Positions 36,620-46,652 of a stretch of DNA of 64,000 nt are shown here, in pieces. The notes below the pieces were generated by a model, which was not told where the DNA came from, searched no databases, and saw nothing but the letters and a program-made list of their open reading frames with translations. Both the position numbers and the translations under genes were made by a program. Source of the DNA: Candidatus Epulonipiscium viviparus. Its GTDB lineage: Bacteria; Bacillota; Clostridia; Lachnospirales; Cellulosilyticaceae. The stretch's first letter is position 1. Each line of letters starts with the position of its first letter. The DNA lies in NCBI RefSeq assembly GCF_030708075.1, contig NZ_CP117982.1, forward strand, positions 744,001-808,000, given 5' to 3'.

Positions 36620-37375
36620 TTAATCTATAGCATCTTTTGCTATTTTTATTTCTACACGACGATTTTGAGCACGCCCCTCAGGAGTGTCATTAGTCGCGAT
36701 AGGATAAAACTCACCAAATCCCTCCGCTGAAATTCGCATTGGACTTATTCCTATGTCATTAATTAAATATTTGGCAACAGAAATGGCACGAGATGCAGAA
36801 AGTTCCCAGTTGCTAGGAAAAATTAGAGAATTGATTGGAAGGTTATCTGTGTGCCCTTCTGCTCTGGCGATGTAATCATCTTCTAAATATTGTTTAATTT
36901 CATTGCCGATTTTTCCAAGAACTTCCAATCCGTCTGGTTTGATAACTGCAAGACCAGAGTCAAAAAGCATAAAATCTTCAAACGTAAGTACAACTTCTTC
37001 ACCATCTTGTTCTACAGTAACTTTATTGTCAAGGCCTTCAGATTTTAGAAATTTATCTAATTCTTCTTTGATATTTTCCATTTCAATAGTAATCTGCTTT
37101 ATATTTTCGGCAGCTTTTCTATCTTCTTCTTCGGGTACATTTTCAACTCCTCCACCAAGCATCCCGTTGCTATTGAGCAAAACTTCTCCTCCGTCAATAA
37201 TCCCGGTAGAGCCAGAGTATGAGTTTATAAATGCAGTAAATTTGGCAATATCAAGACTAGACATACTAAATAGTAATACGAAAAAGCATAGCAACAAAGT
37301 CATTAAGTCACTAAATGTGGCCATCCACGCGGGTGCTCCAGCTGGAGCTTCTTCTTCTTTCTTCTTCTTTGCCAC
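36620..37375 (-). CDS. motB: Stator protein MotB/PomB-like
   Basis: 251 residues. Cytoplasmic N-terminus (MAKKKKEEEAP), one membrane helix with the ion-binding D23 in FSDLMTLLLCFFVLLFSMSS, a plug/linker, and a C-terminal OmpA-like peptidoglycan-binding domain (RAEGHTDNLP; LSASRAISVAKYL; AQNRRVEIKI). The helix pattern, with Cys seven residues after the Asp followed by FFVLL, is close to sodium-type PomB and differs from Bacillus H+-type MotB. Partner motA lies 15 bases upstream. Confidence 0.93.
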   Translation of the reverse strand: MAKKKKEEEAPAGAPAWMATFSDLMTLLLCFFVLLFSMSSLDIAKFTAFINSYSGSTGIIDGGEVLLNSNGMLGGGVENVPEEEDRKAAENIKQITIEMENIKEELDKFLKSEGLDNKVTVEQDGEEVVLTFEDFMLFDSGLAVIKPDGLEVLGKIGNEIKQYLEDDYIARAEGHTDNLPINSLIFPSNWELSASRAISVAKYLINDIGISPMRISAEGFGEFYPIATNDTPEGRAQNRRVEIKIAKDAID

Positions 37376-37390
37376 TTAGCTCACCCCCTC

Positions 37391-38158
37391 TTACGCTGCG
37401 TCTTCTTCAGTACCACGTAAAGATGGCGCTAAGAATGATTTTAATTTTTCTTCGATTACTCGAGGATTTTCTCCGGCTTGAATAGAAAGAAGTCCTTCTA
37501 TCATCATTTGTCGTGCAACAACTTCGACAGCAGTTTTGCCCTTAAGTTTTTTTACAGAAGGACCCGCAACGAAATTGGCTATAACCGAACCGTATAACGT
37601 TGTTATTAAGGCAACGGCCATTGAAGGACCCAGTGTGGACGGGTCACTTAGTTGCGCAAGCATGTTTACCAAACCAATAAGCGTACCGATCATTCCCCAA
37701 GCAGGTCCAAGTTCGGCGATGTGTTCCCAAAACCCTTGCTTATCTTTATGACGATCTTCCATAAATGCAAGTTCTGTTTCTAAAATATCTCTTATAAGTT
37801 CTGGGTCGGTTCCGTCAACCATAAGCATAATCCCTTTTTGCATAAAAGGGTCTTCCATATCGCGAGCTTTTTCTTCTAAAACCAACAAGCCCTCACGTCG
37901 TGCAGCTTGCGCAAGTTCATTAATTTGGGAAATTAAATTCTCGGGTTTAACAGTAATTTCCTTAAAAATAAGTTTAAAAGCAGAAAATCCCGGTCCAAGT
38001 TTGTTCATAGGATTGGCAAGCAATAGTGCTGCAACAAGTCCACCAAAAACGATTTGTATTGATGGAATATCTATAAAGTCTGCAATTTTATCAAAACCAA
38101 TAGCAAGGACCATAAACAATATTCCGAGAAATAACCCTAACGGTGCTCCTTTATCCAT
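37391..38158 (-). CDS. motA: Stator protein MotA/PomA-like
   Basis: 255 residues with four membrane segments. Signatures ALEIxE-like LLVLEEKARD, MQKGIMLMVDGTD, GPAWGMIGTLIGLVNML and GPSMAVALITTLYGSV, then EGLLSIQAGENPRVIEEKL near the end, follow PomA more closely than E. coli MotA. Together with MotB it forms the ion channel that drives rotation. Confidence 0.93.
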   Translation of the reverse strand: MDKGAPLGLFLGILFMVLAIGFDKIADFIDIPSIQIVFGGLVAALLLANPMNKLGPGFSAFKLIFKEITVKPENLISQINELAQAARREGLLVLEEKARDMEDPFMQKGIMLMVDGTDPELIRDILETELAFMEDRHKDKQGFWEHIAELGPAWGMIGTLIGLVNMLAQLSDPSTLGPSMAVALITTLYGSVIANFVAGPSVKKLKGKTAVEVVARQMMIEGLLSIQAGENPRVIEEKLKSFLAPSLRGTEEDAA

Positions 38159-38210
38159 TTTCTTTCACCTCATTCGCTAAATCTTTTTTTTATATAAGAC
38201 TAATCCCTAT

Positions 38211-38423
38211 CTATAATGTATTGGGATTGTCAAATCTCTCTAATAAAAACCAAGATCTTTTATAAGTTATAATCTGATCTATTAAATTTTCAATACTTTC
38301 TATTACCACAAATTTTTTTCCATCTCGAATTGTGATAACGGTATCTGGAGTTTCCTCCATAGTTTCAATTAATTCTGCGTTAATAATAAACTTTTTTCCA
38401 TTTAATCTAGTAACTGTTATCAT
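38211..38423 (-). CDS. flbD: Flagellar protein FlbD/SwrD family
   Basis: 70 residues, starting MITVTRLNGKKFIINAELIE, the characteristic beginning of FlbD/SwrD (YlzI). In B. subtilis SwrD raises stator power for swarming. It lies between flgE and motA, which suits that role. Confidence 0.9.
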   Translation of the reverse strand: MITVTRLNGKKFIINAELIETMEETPDTVITIRDGKKFVVIESIENLIDQIITYKRSWFLLERFDNPNTL

Positions 38424-38429
38424 ACATTA

Positions 38430-39851
38430 TTACCTCTTAAGGTTGATGAGTTCCTGTAGCATCTCATCGGAAGTGGTAATAGTTTTGGAACTTGCTTGGT
38501 ATCCCCTTTGTGTGGTAATCATCTCTGTAAATTCCTTAGATAAGTCAACATTACTCATCTCTAAAGTACCTGTGGCAAATGAACCAGCGGCGCCCACACC
38601 ATCAAAATCTCCTGAGTTTGCAGTAGACTTAAACACATTATCTGCTACTTTCTCAAGACCAGCCAGGTTGTCGAAGTACGTTACCGCAACTTGGCCTAAA
38701 AGCTTTATATCGCCATTGCTATAATAAGCTGTGATCTTTCCGTCTGTACCTACATCAAATCCTTGCATTTCGCCCGCAGCTTTTCCGGCCCCATTAAAGT
38801 CTAGTGTTCCCATATTAGGGTCTAAGTTGGTTATTGAATCATATTGGGTAAGAAGGCTAAGGTTTACTTCTATAGTTCCTCCGCCAGTTCCTTGGGTACC
38901 AACATCTGCTATAATAGGCGCTAGAGTTGCAATAGATGGGTCGTCTGGGTCGCGTACATATGCGTTTCTAAGATTGATCGCCGTGAATTGCATTTCCTCG
39001 GTACCGTCTAAGACAATTTCTCCATCGACGTCAAATTTGATAACAGCTGGATTTGGAGTTGGCACTGGTGGTGTTATTAAATATTGATTTCCATCCGTAT
39101 CTGTTATGGTAGTAAAAGGATTTGGCGGTGTGGTAAGCGTATCAGCAGGAATACCAATTGTCCAAACTGTTTGTCCTTGAGCTGCGTCTAAAGTTGTCGC
39201 AGTAAATGTTATAGGCATACTATATTGAGTGCCCAGCGTATCATAAAATTTGATTGCAGAATAAATGGGACTTGCTGTTGTTCCATCCGCATTTATGGAG
39301 TCATCAACATTTAAATTTCCTGTAATGTTAACATCTGTAGTAGTCTGAGGATCTGCCGAGTTGTTTTCAGGAGTATTGAGCTTTAAATCTCCAACAGTAC
39401 CACGCATAATTTCTGTGCCAATTTCATTTGCAGGCCAACCCTGAACTCTCATACCATTTGGAATAACCAGTGTTCCTCTTTCATCTACGCGAAATGCGCC
39501 AGATCGAGTATAGTAAGTTCCTGTTGCATCTGAAACTATAAACATAGCGTCGTCTTCGATCATAAGGTCGAATGGATTATCTGTTCTTTGCGCAGAACCA
39601 GGTGTCATCAGCATGTCTATACTCGAAACAGATGTTCCAAGACCAATTTGCATAGCATTCATACCGCCCAATCCAGTCATTTCATTTGCTGTAGTAGCAG
39701 ATTGAGTGGTTTGATAATACACATCCGCAAAGGTAACTCTTTGTGATTTAAATCCAATAGTATTTACGTTGGCAATATTATTACCAATAACATCCATTTT
39801 AAGTTGGTGACTCTGAAGTCCAGAAACTCCAGAAAAAAGTGAACGCATCAT
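38430..39851 (-). CDS. flgE: Flagellar hook protein FlgE
   Basis: 473 residues. N-terminal rod/hook motif (SLFSGVSGLQSHQLKMDVIGNNIANVNTIG), central hook domains, and C-terminal VDLSKEFTEMITTQRGYQASSKTI. Starts MMRS; RBS GGAGGAAATTAGTT. Polymerises into the hook with length set by FliK. Length is within the normal range for Firmicutes. Confidence 0.95.
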   Translation of the reverse strand: MMRSLFSGVSGLQSHQLKMDVIGNNIANVNTIGFKSQRVTFADVYYQTTQSATTANEMTGLGGMNAMQIGLGTSVSSIDMLMTPGSAQRTDNPFDLMIEDDAMFIVSDATGTYYTRSGAFRVDERGTLVIPNGMRVQGWPANEIGTEIMRGTVGDLKLNTPENNSADPQTTTDVNITGNLNVDDSINADGTTASPIYSAIKFYDTLGTQYSMPITFTATTLDAAQGQTVWTIGIPADTLTTPPNPFTTITDTDGNQYLITPPVPTPNPAVIKFDVDGEIVLDGTEEMQFTAINLRNAYVRDPDDPSIATLAPIIADVGTQGTGGGTIEVNLSLLTQYDSITNLDPNMGTLDFNGAGKAAGEMQGFDVGTDGKITAYYSNGDIKLLGQVAVTYFDNLAGLEKVADNVFKSTANSGDFDGVGAAGSFATGTLEMSNVDLSKEFTEMITTQRGYQASSKTITTSDEMLQELINLKR

Positions 39852-39947
39852 AACTAATTTCCTCCTCGTCTTTGTATAGCAAACCGATATTGCTTTTGCT
39901 ATTCTAGTAATGTTTAGATTATTCTATGTCTCTGTAATTGCCTGCCA

Positions 39948-40748
39948 CTACTTAATCGAAGTGATTTGATTGAAGTTTACAAACTGATTATTTACATAAA
40001 CATACGTATTATCTTTCAAAGTTGAAACATATTCAGCTTTTCCAGAAACTTCGATTGGGTTACCGTTATAATCGTTTGTTGTCGCAGTGACAGTGCGCCC
40101 CGTGATGGACGGATTTTCAACAACATTTTTTACTTTCTCAAAGTCAATTTCAAGTTCATAAGTGCCTGTACCAATAACCACAAATGGCTTGCCATCTTTG
40201 AGTTTGATTTCCAATACTTCACCTTCTATTAACGATGGTTCTACAATTCCGTCGTCATTCATATGCTCTGATTGCGCTTGAACAGTCTTGCCAAGAGTTT
40301 CAAATGCAGTAATTTGAGGTTTTACGTTTTCTGTGTTTAAAACCTGTATAATATCTGCTAATTTAACTTCGTTTTCTCCAATACCAAGAAGAGCATCGTC
40401 ACCTTGCGTTTTTACATACTCAACTTTGCCAGAGCTATATTCAGTTTTGCCTGTTTCCAAGTTTTTATAAGAATACTCTACAAAGTTGCCAACCATACTA
40501 AGAGCTGTTTGTTTATTTGTAGCCAAAGCAACATTCATCATTTGCTCCAAAGCAGTAAATTGCGCCATTTGTGCCATCATTTCGCTATTATCCATAGGCG
40601 AGAGCGGATCTTGGTATTGCAGCTGTGTGATAAGCAGGCTCATAAATGCATCTTTGCCTAAATCTTGATCGGGCTCTCTCGTTTCTGGTTTATTTTGAAT
40701 TATTTCATTGTCTGGAGCAATGTAACTTAAATTATTGACTTCACTCAT
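39948..40748 (-). CDS. flgD: Hook cap/assembly protein FlgD
   Basis: 266 residues from the ATG at 40748 (MSEVNNLSYIAP), six bases after AGGAGG; an upstream ATG in frame has no RBS. The family motif DAFMSLLITQLQYQDPLSPM is followed by MAQFTALEQMMNV. The C-terminal part has repeated short beta-rich segments ending VNNQFVNFNQITSIK. Caps the growing hook. The 96-base gap to flgE is the widest in the operon. Confidence 0.93.
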   Translation of the reverse strand: MSEVNNLSYIAPDNEIIQNKPETREPDQDLGKDAFMSLLITQLQYQDPLSPMDNSEMMAQMAQFTALEQMMNVALATNKQTALSMVGNFVEYSYKNLETGKTEYSSGKVEYVKTQGDDALLGIGENEVKLADIIQVLNTENVKPQITAFETLGKTVQAQSEHMNDDGIVEPSLIEGEVLEIKLKDGKPFVVIGTGTYELEIDFEKVKNVVENPSITGRTVTATTNDYNGNPIEVSGKAEYVSTLKDNTYVYVNNQFVNFNQITSIK

Positions 40749-40781
40749 TATATGCCTCCTGTAACGCAAAAGTTGTCGATT

Positions 40782-42410
40782 CTACACCTGAATATTTACA
40801 TTTTGATTATGTCTAATTTGAGTTGGTTCAAGTTGAACTTCATCAGACGCTAATCCCAAATCTTCCTCATCCTCCTCATCATCATCGAAATGCATGCTGA
40901 GTAACTCTTGAATACGCCTTTGTGACTTACTCTTTCCTTGCTCCATTTGAGAATGAAAACCTTGATCCCGAACATCAACGCTGAATTCGCTAATAGTAAC
41001 TCCTTTTTGCTCGAGTGTTTCTTTTAGACTATCAAGTTGATCAAGAACCATCTCTCTGACTTTTTCACTTTCAACCTTAATGTCAGCTTTGAGAATTCCG
41101 CTGTTTTCGGTAACAGTAAGAGAGAGTCGTCCAAGGTCACGTGGATCTAAGTCGACCGTAATTTGCGTGCCATCAGTCAGTGTTAGTACCTGAATTTTAT
41201 CCACGATTTGCGTCGCGATAGGAGTTTGCAGACGCGGCGTTGGCGGAGCATTATTCAAATTGTGTAAATTGGTGGCTTGCGGAGTACTACGTAATTTGGA
41301 TGCCATAGCCTCAATATTAATATTCATATTCATTAGGTTATTGTGATTAGAACCTTGTTGATTATTATTTGCTGTAGTTTCTGCTGCTGCGCCAACGGCT
41401 GTTGCTGTGAGCGTATTTTGAGCAGCAGTAGGAGCAATGGTTGCAGTAGTGTGATTAGTAGTAGAAGTTTGGCTTGTTGTTGCAGTAGTGGCACCTTGCT
41501 GAGTAATATTTTGCTCTAACTTGGCTTCCTGGCGAGGAGCCTGAGAGGCGACTTCTTTAGTTACATCAGCGATTGCCTTTTGAGTTATGCTTTTTTCTCC
41601 GTTTGCTGTGGCATTTTCTTGAACTGGAGTTTGGTCGACCATCTGCTTATTATTTTTAAAATCTCGCAGAGGAGCCAAATCGTCAGCAGTAGTTAGAACG
41701 TCTTCGGTAACAAGCTCATCGGTTTGATTTATGATATGTGAAGCTTGTGTATCGTCTCGCACACGGATATCTTTATGATTAAACATATCTCTAAGTTTTA
41801 CTATGCCGTCCATTAAATCTTTGTTTGTCATTATGTCACTGAGAGTATGAACTTCGCTGATTAAATCTTCTAAAAGTTCGGGATTGTTGACCATATCTTC
41901 GAGAGTGATCTTCAATTTATCCATAACAGCTGTCAGTTGCTCTGGAGTGATTTGCAAGCTTTGAGCGATCATAGCAAACACCTCAACCTCCGTAACTTCA
42001 ACCTCTTCCTTAGTTTCGGCAACTTCTTCTGTTTCGGTCACATTGCCAGTGTTCTGTGACTCATCTGTTTTCTCAGTGTTATCTGTCTTTTCAGATTTTT
42101 GATTATCTTGCGATTTGTCTGTTTGATTAGCAGAATCAGATTTATCTGCCTTATCTGGTTTATCAACTTTTTCTGGAGCGGTTTCATCTTTATCGTTCTT
42201 TTTGACGACGTCTTTTTTATCAACTTGTTTATCGTCTTTTTTCTTATTGTATTTGTCGTAAGAGCTTTCGGTCTGCTTATTGGCAGGGTTTTCGACTTTT
42301 ACACTTGCTAGTGCGTCTTTAAAGTCTAATGTACTTGCAGTTACGATAGACTGTGCTTGTTTTGTGGTAAATGCTCGATATGCAACCTCTGAAATACTAA
42401 AGTTTAACAT
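40782..42410 (-). CDS. fliK: Hook-length control protein FliK
   Basis: 542 residues. The first ~135 are very rich in Lys/Asp/Glu/Asn/Thr and likely unstructured. The middle is Gln/Ala/Thr-rich. The C-terminal domain (about 410-500) carries VDLDPRDLGRLSLTVTENSG, the FliK signature that contacts FlhB. It measures hook length while being exported. Placement between ylxF and flgD is as in Bacillus. Confidence 0.9.
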   Translation of the reverse strand: MLNFSISEVAYRAFTTKQAQSIVTASTLDFKDALASVKVENPANKQTESSYDKYNKKKDDKQVDKKDVVKKNDKDETAPEKVDKPDKADKSDSANQTDKSQDNQKSEKTDNTEKTDESQNTGNVTETEEVAETKEEVEVTEVEVFAMIAQSLQITPEQLTAVMDKLKITLEDMVNNPELLEDLISEVHTLSDIMTNKDLMDGIVKLRDMFNHKDIRVRDDTQASHIINQTDELVTEDVLTTADDLAPLRDFKNNKQMVDQTPVQENATANGEKSITQKAIADVTKEVASQAPRQEAKLEQNITQQGATTATTSQTSTTNHTTATIAPTAAQNTLTATAVGAAAETTANNNQQGSNHNNLMNMNINIEAMASKLRSTPQATNLHNLNNAPPTPRLQTPIATQIVDKIQVLTLTDGTQITVDLDPRDLGRLSLTVTENSGILKADIKVESEKVREMVLDQLDSLKETLEQKGVTISEFSVDVRDQGFHSQMEQGKSKSQRRIQELLSMHFDDDEEDEEDLGLASDEVQLEPTQIRHNQNVNIQV

Positions 42411-42437
42411 AACTTTCTCCCCTTTTTACATGTGTCG

Positions 42438-43187
42438 TTAAGGCGATGTAAGCCTTATTGCCTGTGCTGCGTTCTCTGCGCTCATTTCATCTAATATACT
42501 AGCTTGTGCCGCACTAGTCATATTTGCAAAGATGTTTCTAATTAAATCCGCGTCAGTTGCAAGTAAAAGTGTAATTGCTTCTGCGGCAGTAGCTGAATCC
42601 ATCTCTGTAATTGTATTTGCTTGTGCTTTTTGTGCTGCACTTAATTCTACTCCACTGATTAACTGTGCATAAATTTCTTGAGCAATATCTGGTTCCATTT
42701 TTTCGTATTGCTCTGTAAAAAGTGCTGGATTAGCCTCTGCTAATTGAAAATTAAAAGCGTCTTTTTCTTCTATAAAAGTATTATATTCATCCTCAAATAT
42801 TTGAAGACGTTCAATTTGACCTTGCAAATCTGTAATCTGAATATTTTTGTCTGCAAGTTGTTCTTCGTTTGCAAGAACAGTTGCTTTTAGTTGCTCAATT
42901 TCAGCAATAAGCTGATTAGCCGACCACCCTTCGTATAAGTCTCCGTCTGGATCTATAAAAAATACTTGGTTTAAATATGGAACATCTTTTAGCTTAGGCG
43001 CTAAATAAGCATTGATTGGATCCCAATAGATATAAAAAACAGCGCATAAGATAATAATTGTAAGCAGACGAAAAAATCGAGAAGCTTTTCCTTTTTTCTT
43101 TTTTGGATTCTTGGTATTGTTTTTATTATCTTTATTGTCTTTAGATGGAGAAATTTGTGTCGTCACAACGTCACTGGCCACTGTCAT
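42438..43187 (-). CDS. ylxF: MotE/YlxF-family flagellar membrane protein
   Basis: 249 residues from the ATG at 43187, after AAGGGGTGAAG. A Lys/Asn-rich cytoplasmic start, one membrane helix (about 38-57), a coiled coil (about 88-140) and a C-terminal helical domain with repeats like MEPDIAQEIYAQL, MDSATAAEAITLL and MSAENAAQAIRL, related to the MgtE N-terminal domain. MotE-type proteins in this operon slot are linked to stator or export function. It overlaps fliJ. Confidence 0.8.
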   Translation of the reverse strand: MTVASDVVTTQISPSKDNKDNKNNTKNPKKKKGKASRFFRLLTIIILCAVFYIYWDPINAYLAPKLKDVPYLNQVFFIDPDGDLYEGWSANQLIAEIEQLKATVLANEEQLADKNIQITDLQGQIERLQIFEDEYNTFIEEKDAFNFQLAEANPALFTEQYEKMEPDIAQEIYAQLISGVELSAAQKAQANTITEMDSATAAEAITLLLATDADLIRNIFANMTSAAQASILDEMSAENAAQAIRLTSP

Positions 43188-43629
43188 CTTCACCCCTTTC
43201 TTGCTGAATATACCTATATCCTACTATTTCATCTGTCAATTTTTGTTCCTCAAGCAGCAACTCTTTTTTTAACTCTTCGAGCTGCATCTCCTTAAGATTT
43301 TCTAAAATTTTTCGTTCTTTCATAGCGTCTACCAAAGCGAGGCGTTTGACCTCAATTTCAGCATCTGCTTTGACGATTTCAGCTGCTATCTGCTGCATTT
43401 GTGTATCTAGTACTCCAATATACCTAGTGTTTAACATCAGTTCTTGTGGAGTAATAGCTCCCCGCAAAGAGTCTTTGATTATTTTGTTTAATTCGTCTTT
43501 TTCATCTTCAAGTGATTGTTTTCGTTCAAGTATTCGATTCTTTTTTGCATAGGCATCAGCCAATTCTTTTTGTTTTACTTGTTCGATATTTTCTTTTAAT
43601 GATAAGATGGACTCTAACCTAAACCTCAT
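43171..43629 (-). CDS. fliJ: Flagellar export chaperone/stalk protein FliJ
   Basis: 152 residues, almost wholly a charged coiled coil starting MRFRLESILSLKENIEQVKQKEL, as in FliJ. It is the central stalk of the FliI ATPase ring. Starts inside the fliI stop (4-base overlap). Confidence 0.88.
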   Translation of the reverse strand: MRFRLESILSLKENIEQVKQKELADAYAKKNRILERKQSLEDEKDELNKIIKDSLRGAITPQELMLNTRYIGVLDTQMQQIAAEIVKADAEIEVKRLALVDAMKERKILENLKEMQLEELKKELLLEEQKLTDEIVGYRYIQQERGEDDSGQ

Positions 43630-44924
43630 TGAACAATGTTCCTCATAATTTCTAAAGTTTGTTCAAGAGGAATATTTTCATCAACTTTTTGAGTGAGAAA
43701 GGCATTGATGGCACCCATTTTATCTATCGCCGCATCAATTTCAGGATTAGAACCACGGTTATAGGCACCAACGTTAATCAAATCTTCTACATCGGCATAG
43801 ACCGCCATATGTCTCTTGATAATGGTAGCCAGCTCGCGATGCTCAGCAGAAATAACATCACCCATAACCCTCGAGATACTTGCAAGTACATCGATGGCTG
43901 GATAATGAGCTCTGTGTGCAATCTTGCGGCTAAGCATTATATGTCCGTCTAATATACCTCGAGCGGTATCCGTAACGGGTTCGTTAAAATCGTCTCCATC
44001 TACCAATACAGTGTATAAACCAGTGATTCCGCCAATCTCGTTGTTGCCAGTTCTTTCCAATAACTTAGGCATAACTCCAAAAACAGAAGGAGTATATCCG
44101 CGAGAAACAGGAGGTTCGCCAATCGAAAGGCCAATTTCACGCTGTGCCATAGAAAATCGAGTAAGTGAATCCATTAAAAACAATACTTGCTTTCCTTGAT
44201 CTCTAAAATATTCGGCTATGGCAGTTGCGGTCTTCGCGGCCTTTAATCTAATCAGTGCGGGCTGATCGGATGTCGCAACAACAACAATAGACCGAGCAAG
44301 ACCAGCCTCCTTTAAATCTTTTTCTAAAAATTCTCGAACCTCACGTCCTCGTTCTCCAATTAAAGCAATAACATTGATATCCGAAATAGCGTTACGAGCA
44401 ATCATCCCCATAAGAGTACTTTTGCCCACGCCGCTACCTGCAAAGATTCCCATACGCTGCCCACTGCCAATGCTAAGCATTCCATCGATGGCTTTAATTC
44501 CTAACACCATCTGAGAAGCAATGCGCTTGCGCTTTAGAGGATCTGGCGCATCCTGCTCGATCGGTACCGAAAATTTACAACGATTAGGCGTGCCGTCTAA
44601 AGGGTTGGCTCGCCAATCTACAACTTTACCAAGTAAACTTTCGTCGACTTTAATAGTAATTTTTTGTCCATTAGAAATTACAGGACAGCCAGGACCAATG
44701 CCAGAGTTATTTCCTAAGGGCATTAGCAAAATATTTTTCTCGCGAAAGCCAACAACTTCTGCAAGCAGCGTGTTACCAGTTTTTGGTACAATCTCGCAAA
44801 TATCTCCGATATTAGACATAGGTCCAATCGACTCAATTGCGCTTCCCACAACCTTGCTTACTTTGCCTTTATAAATAACTCGGGATTTCTCTAAAATATT
44901 ATAATACTTATCAAGTGAAATCAT
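43626..44924 (-). CDS. fliI: Flagellum-specific ATPase FliI
   Basis: 432 residues, normal length. Walker A in GIFAGSGVGKSTLMGM, Walker B LFLMDSLTRFS, and the ATP-synthase-beta-like signature PAIDVLASISRVM. Forms the hexamer that readies substrates for export with FliH and FliJ. Overlaps fliH by 14 bases. Confidence 0.96.
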   Translation of the reverse strand: MISLDKYYNILEKSRVIYKGKVSKVVGSAIESIGPMSNIGDICEIVPKTGNTLLAEVVGFREKNILLMPLGNNSGIGPGCPVISNGQKITIKVDESLLGKVVDWRANPLDGTPNRCKFSVPIEQDAPDPLKRKRIASQMVLGIKAIDGMLSIGSGQRMGIFAGSGVGKSTLMGMIARNAISDINVIALIGERGREVREFLEKDLKEAGLARSIVVVATSDQPALIRLKAAKTATAIAEYFRDQGKQVLFLMDSLTRFSMAQREIGLSIGEPPVSRGYTPSVFGVMPKLLERTGNNEIGGITGLYTVLVDGDDFNEPVTDTARGILDGHIMLSRKIAHRAHYPAIDVLASISRVMGDVISAEHRELATIIKRHMAVYADVEDLINVGAYNRGSNPEIDAAIDKMGAINAFLTQKVDENIPLEQTLEIMRNIVQ

Positions 44925-45645
44925 GGCTCACCTCACTCAAAAGTCGAAGATCTTTTTTTAGCTCCTCCAAAGAATCAAGAGGATCGTATATGATTTGACC
45001 GCGATCTGTAGAAATTTCTATGGTATAATCACTCAACCGAGCATTTCTAACTACTTGCGCGCCTTTGTTAATAGATTCAATTTCTTCAATTTCATCTTCG
45101 GTCAATCTATCATAAACTGCCTTAGAAAGTCCAATTTCTATATTGGGGTCAATATCTTCGCCGAAAAGCAACTTATGCACTAAAAAAGCAATCCATTTAT
45201 TAGAATGAGCAACCTCGTTAGAAACAATGGAGCCTAATAATGATATAAGCAAATCGATAACAGATCCCTCTATACTATCAAGAATTTGTTTTTTTTCGGT
45301 TAAAGCTTCAGCTTGGATGTCGTCTGAATTTTGATATGCTTCAAATAATATATCAGCACCCTGTAGCTCTAATTCATCTTCTCTGCGTTTAAGTTGTTTT
45401 TCAAACTCGATTTTTTCCTCCTCTATTTGTTTATCGGTAGATTCGTGCATTTGTTGCACTTCCAATTTTGCTGCAGAAATTATGGAATCTGCCTGTTCTT
45501 TAGCGTTTTCGAGGAGAAGGCGAGTTTCAGCTTCTAATTTAGTAATACTTTCCATGGTAACAATTGGAGAAGAGTCTTGCAGAAACTGAGTACCAATTTC
45601 AACAACGTTTTCTGTTTTCCATTTTCCTTTAATAATATTAGACAA
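44911..45645 (-). CDS. fliH: Flagellar assembly protein FliH
   Basis: 244 residues. A long coiled coil (about 35-115, TRLLLENAKEQADSIISAAK) is followed by a C-terminal domain that binds FliI (VHKLLFGEDIDPNIEIGLS). Peripheral stalk of the export ATPase. Overlaps fliG by 8 bases. Confidence 0.9.
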   Translation of the reverse strand: MSNIIKGKWKTENVVEIGTQFLQDSSPIVTMESITKLEAETRLLLENAKEQADSIISAAKLEVQQMHESTDKQIEEEKIEFEKQLKRREDELELQGADILFEAYQNSDDIQAEALTEKKQILDSIEGSVIDLLISLLGSIVSNEVAHSNKWIAFLVHKLLFGEDIDPNIEIGLSKAVYDRLTEDEIEEIESINKGAQVVRNARLSDYTIEISTDRGQIIYDPLDSLEELKKDLRLLSEVSHDFT

Positions 45646-46648
45646 TCATCTCATCTCCTGATCCACGAGCAATAACAATTTCTCCTTGTTCTTCTAGTTT
45701 ACGAATAATACCCACAATGTTTTGCTGTGACTCTTCTATTTCTTTAACACGCTTAGGTCCCATAAACTCGATGTCCTCTTGAATCATGGCAGCAAGACGA
45801 GTGGAAACGTTTTTGAATATAATCGATTTAACGGCCTCGTTAGCACCTTTAAGCGATATTGCAAGTTCATGATTATCAATTTCACGCATAAGACGTTGAA
45901 TGTCTCTGTCGCCAAGAGTAACAATATCTTCGAATACAAACATTTTCTTTTTGATTTCTTCGGCAAGTTCTGGTTGCTCTATTTCGAGAGATTCCATAAT
46001 ATTCTTTTCGGTGGCTCTATCCACTTGGTTAATAATCTGAACGATAGCGTCAAGACCACCAACGTTGGTGTATTCTTCGGTAACAAGAGCCGACAAACGT
46101 TTTTCGAATTGTCTTTCAATCTCATTTACAACATCTGGAGATGCCCTATCCATAAGGGCAATTCTCTTTGCAGTATCCACTTGTATTTCGATTGGTAAAG
46201 CACTCAAAATAGTTGACGCCTGAGTTGGCTTTAAATAGGATAATATTAGAGCAATGGTTTGTGGATGCTCGTGTTGAATAAAGTTGATAAGCTGGCTAGC
46301 GTCTGCTTTGCGAGCAAATTCAAAAGGTCTAACTTGCAAGTTCATTGTAAGTTTATTTATAACTTCGTTTGCTTTGTCGAAACCGAGAGCCTTTTCGAGA
46401 AGTTGCTTAGCATAACTGATACCACCCTCTGCGATATAATCTTGAGCCAAACAGATTTCATAAAATTCATTTAAAACGTCCTTTTTCATTTGAGAAGATA
46501 CAGTTTTAATGCTAGCAATTTCAAGGGTTAGATCTTCGATTTCGTCGTCCTTGAGATATTTGAAAATTTTGGCAGATTTTTCGGGTCCAATAGAAATCAA
46601 GAACATAGCAGCTTTTTGTTTTGAGGAAATGCTCTCACCTTTTCGCAT
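45638..46648 (-). CDS. fliG: Flagellar motor switch protein FliG
   Basis: 336 residues. Three domains: N-terminal FliF-binding (KAAMFLISIGPEKSAKIFKYL), the middle domain with EHPQT motif (FIQHEHPQTIALILSYL), and the C-terminal torque helix (KKMFVFEDIVTLGDRDIQRLM). Charged residues that meet MotA are present there. Four bases after fliF. Confidence 0.96.
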   Translation of the reverse strand: MRKGESISSKQKAAMFLISIGPEKSAKIFKYLKDDEIEDLTLEIASIKTVSSQMKKDVLNEFYEICLAQDYIAEGGISYAKQLLEKALGFDKANEVINKLTMNLQVRPFEFARKADASQLINFIQHEHPQTIALILSYLKPTQASTILSALPIEIQVDTAKRIALMDRASPDVVNEIERQFEKRLSALVTEEYTNVGGLDAIVQIINQVDRATEKNIMESLEIEQPELAEEIKKKMFVFEDIVTLGDRDIQRLMREIDNHELAISLKGANEAVKSIIFKNVSTRLAAMIQEDIEFMGPKRVKEIEESQQNIVGIIRKLEEQGEIVIARGSGDEMIV

Positions 46649-46652
46649 TAGA

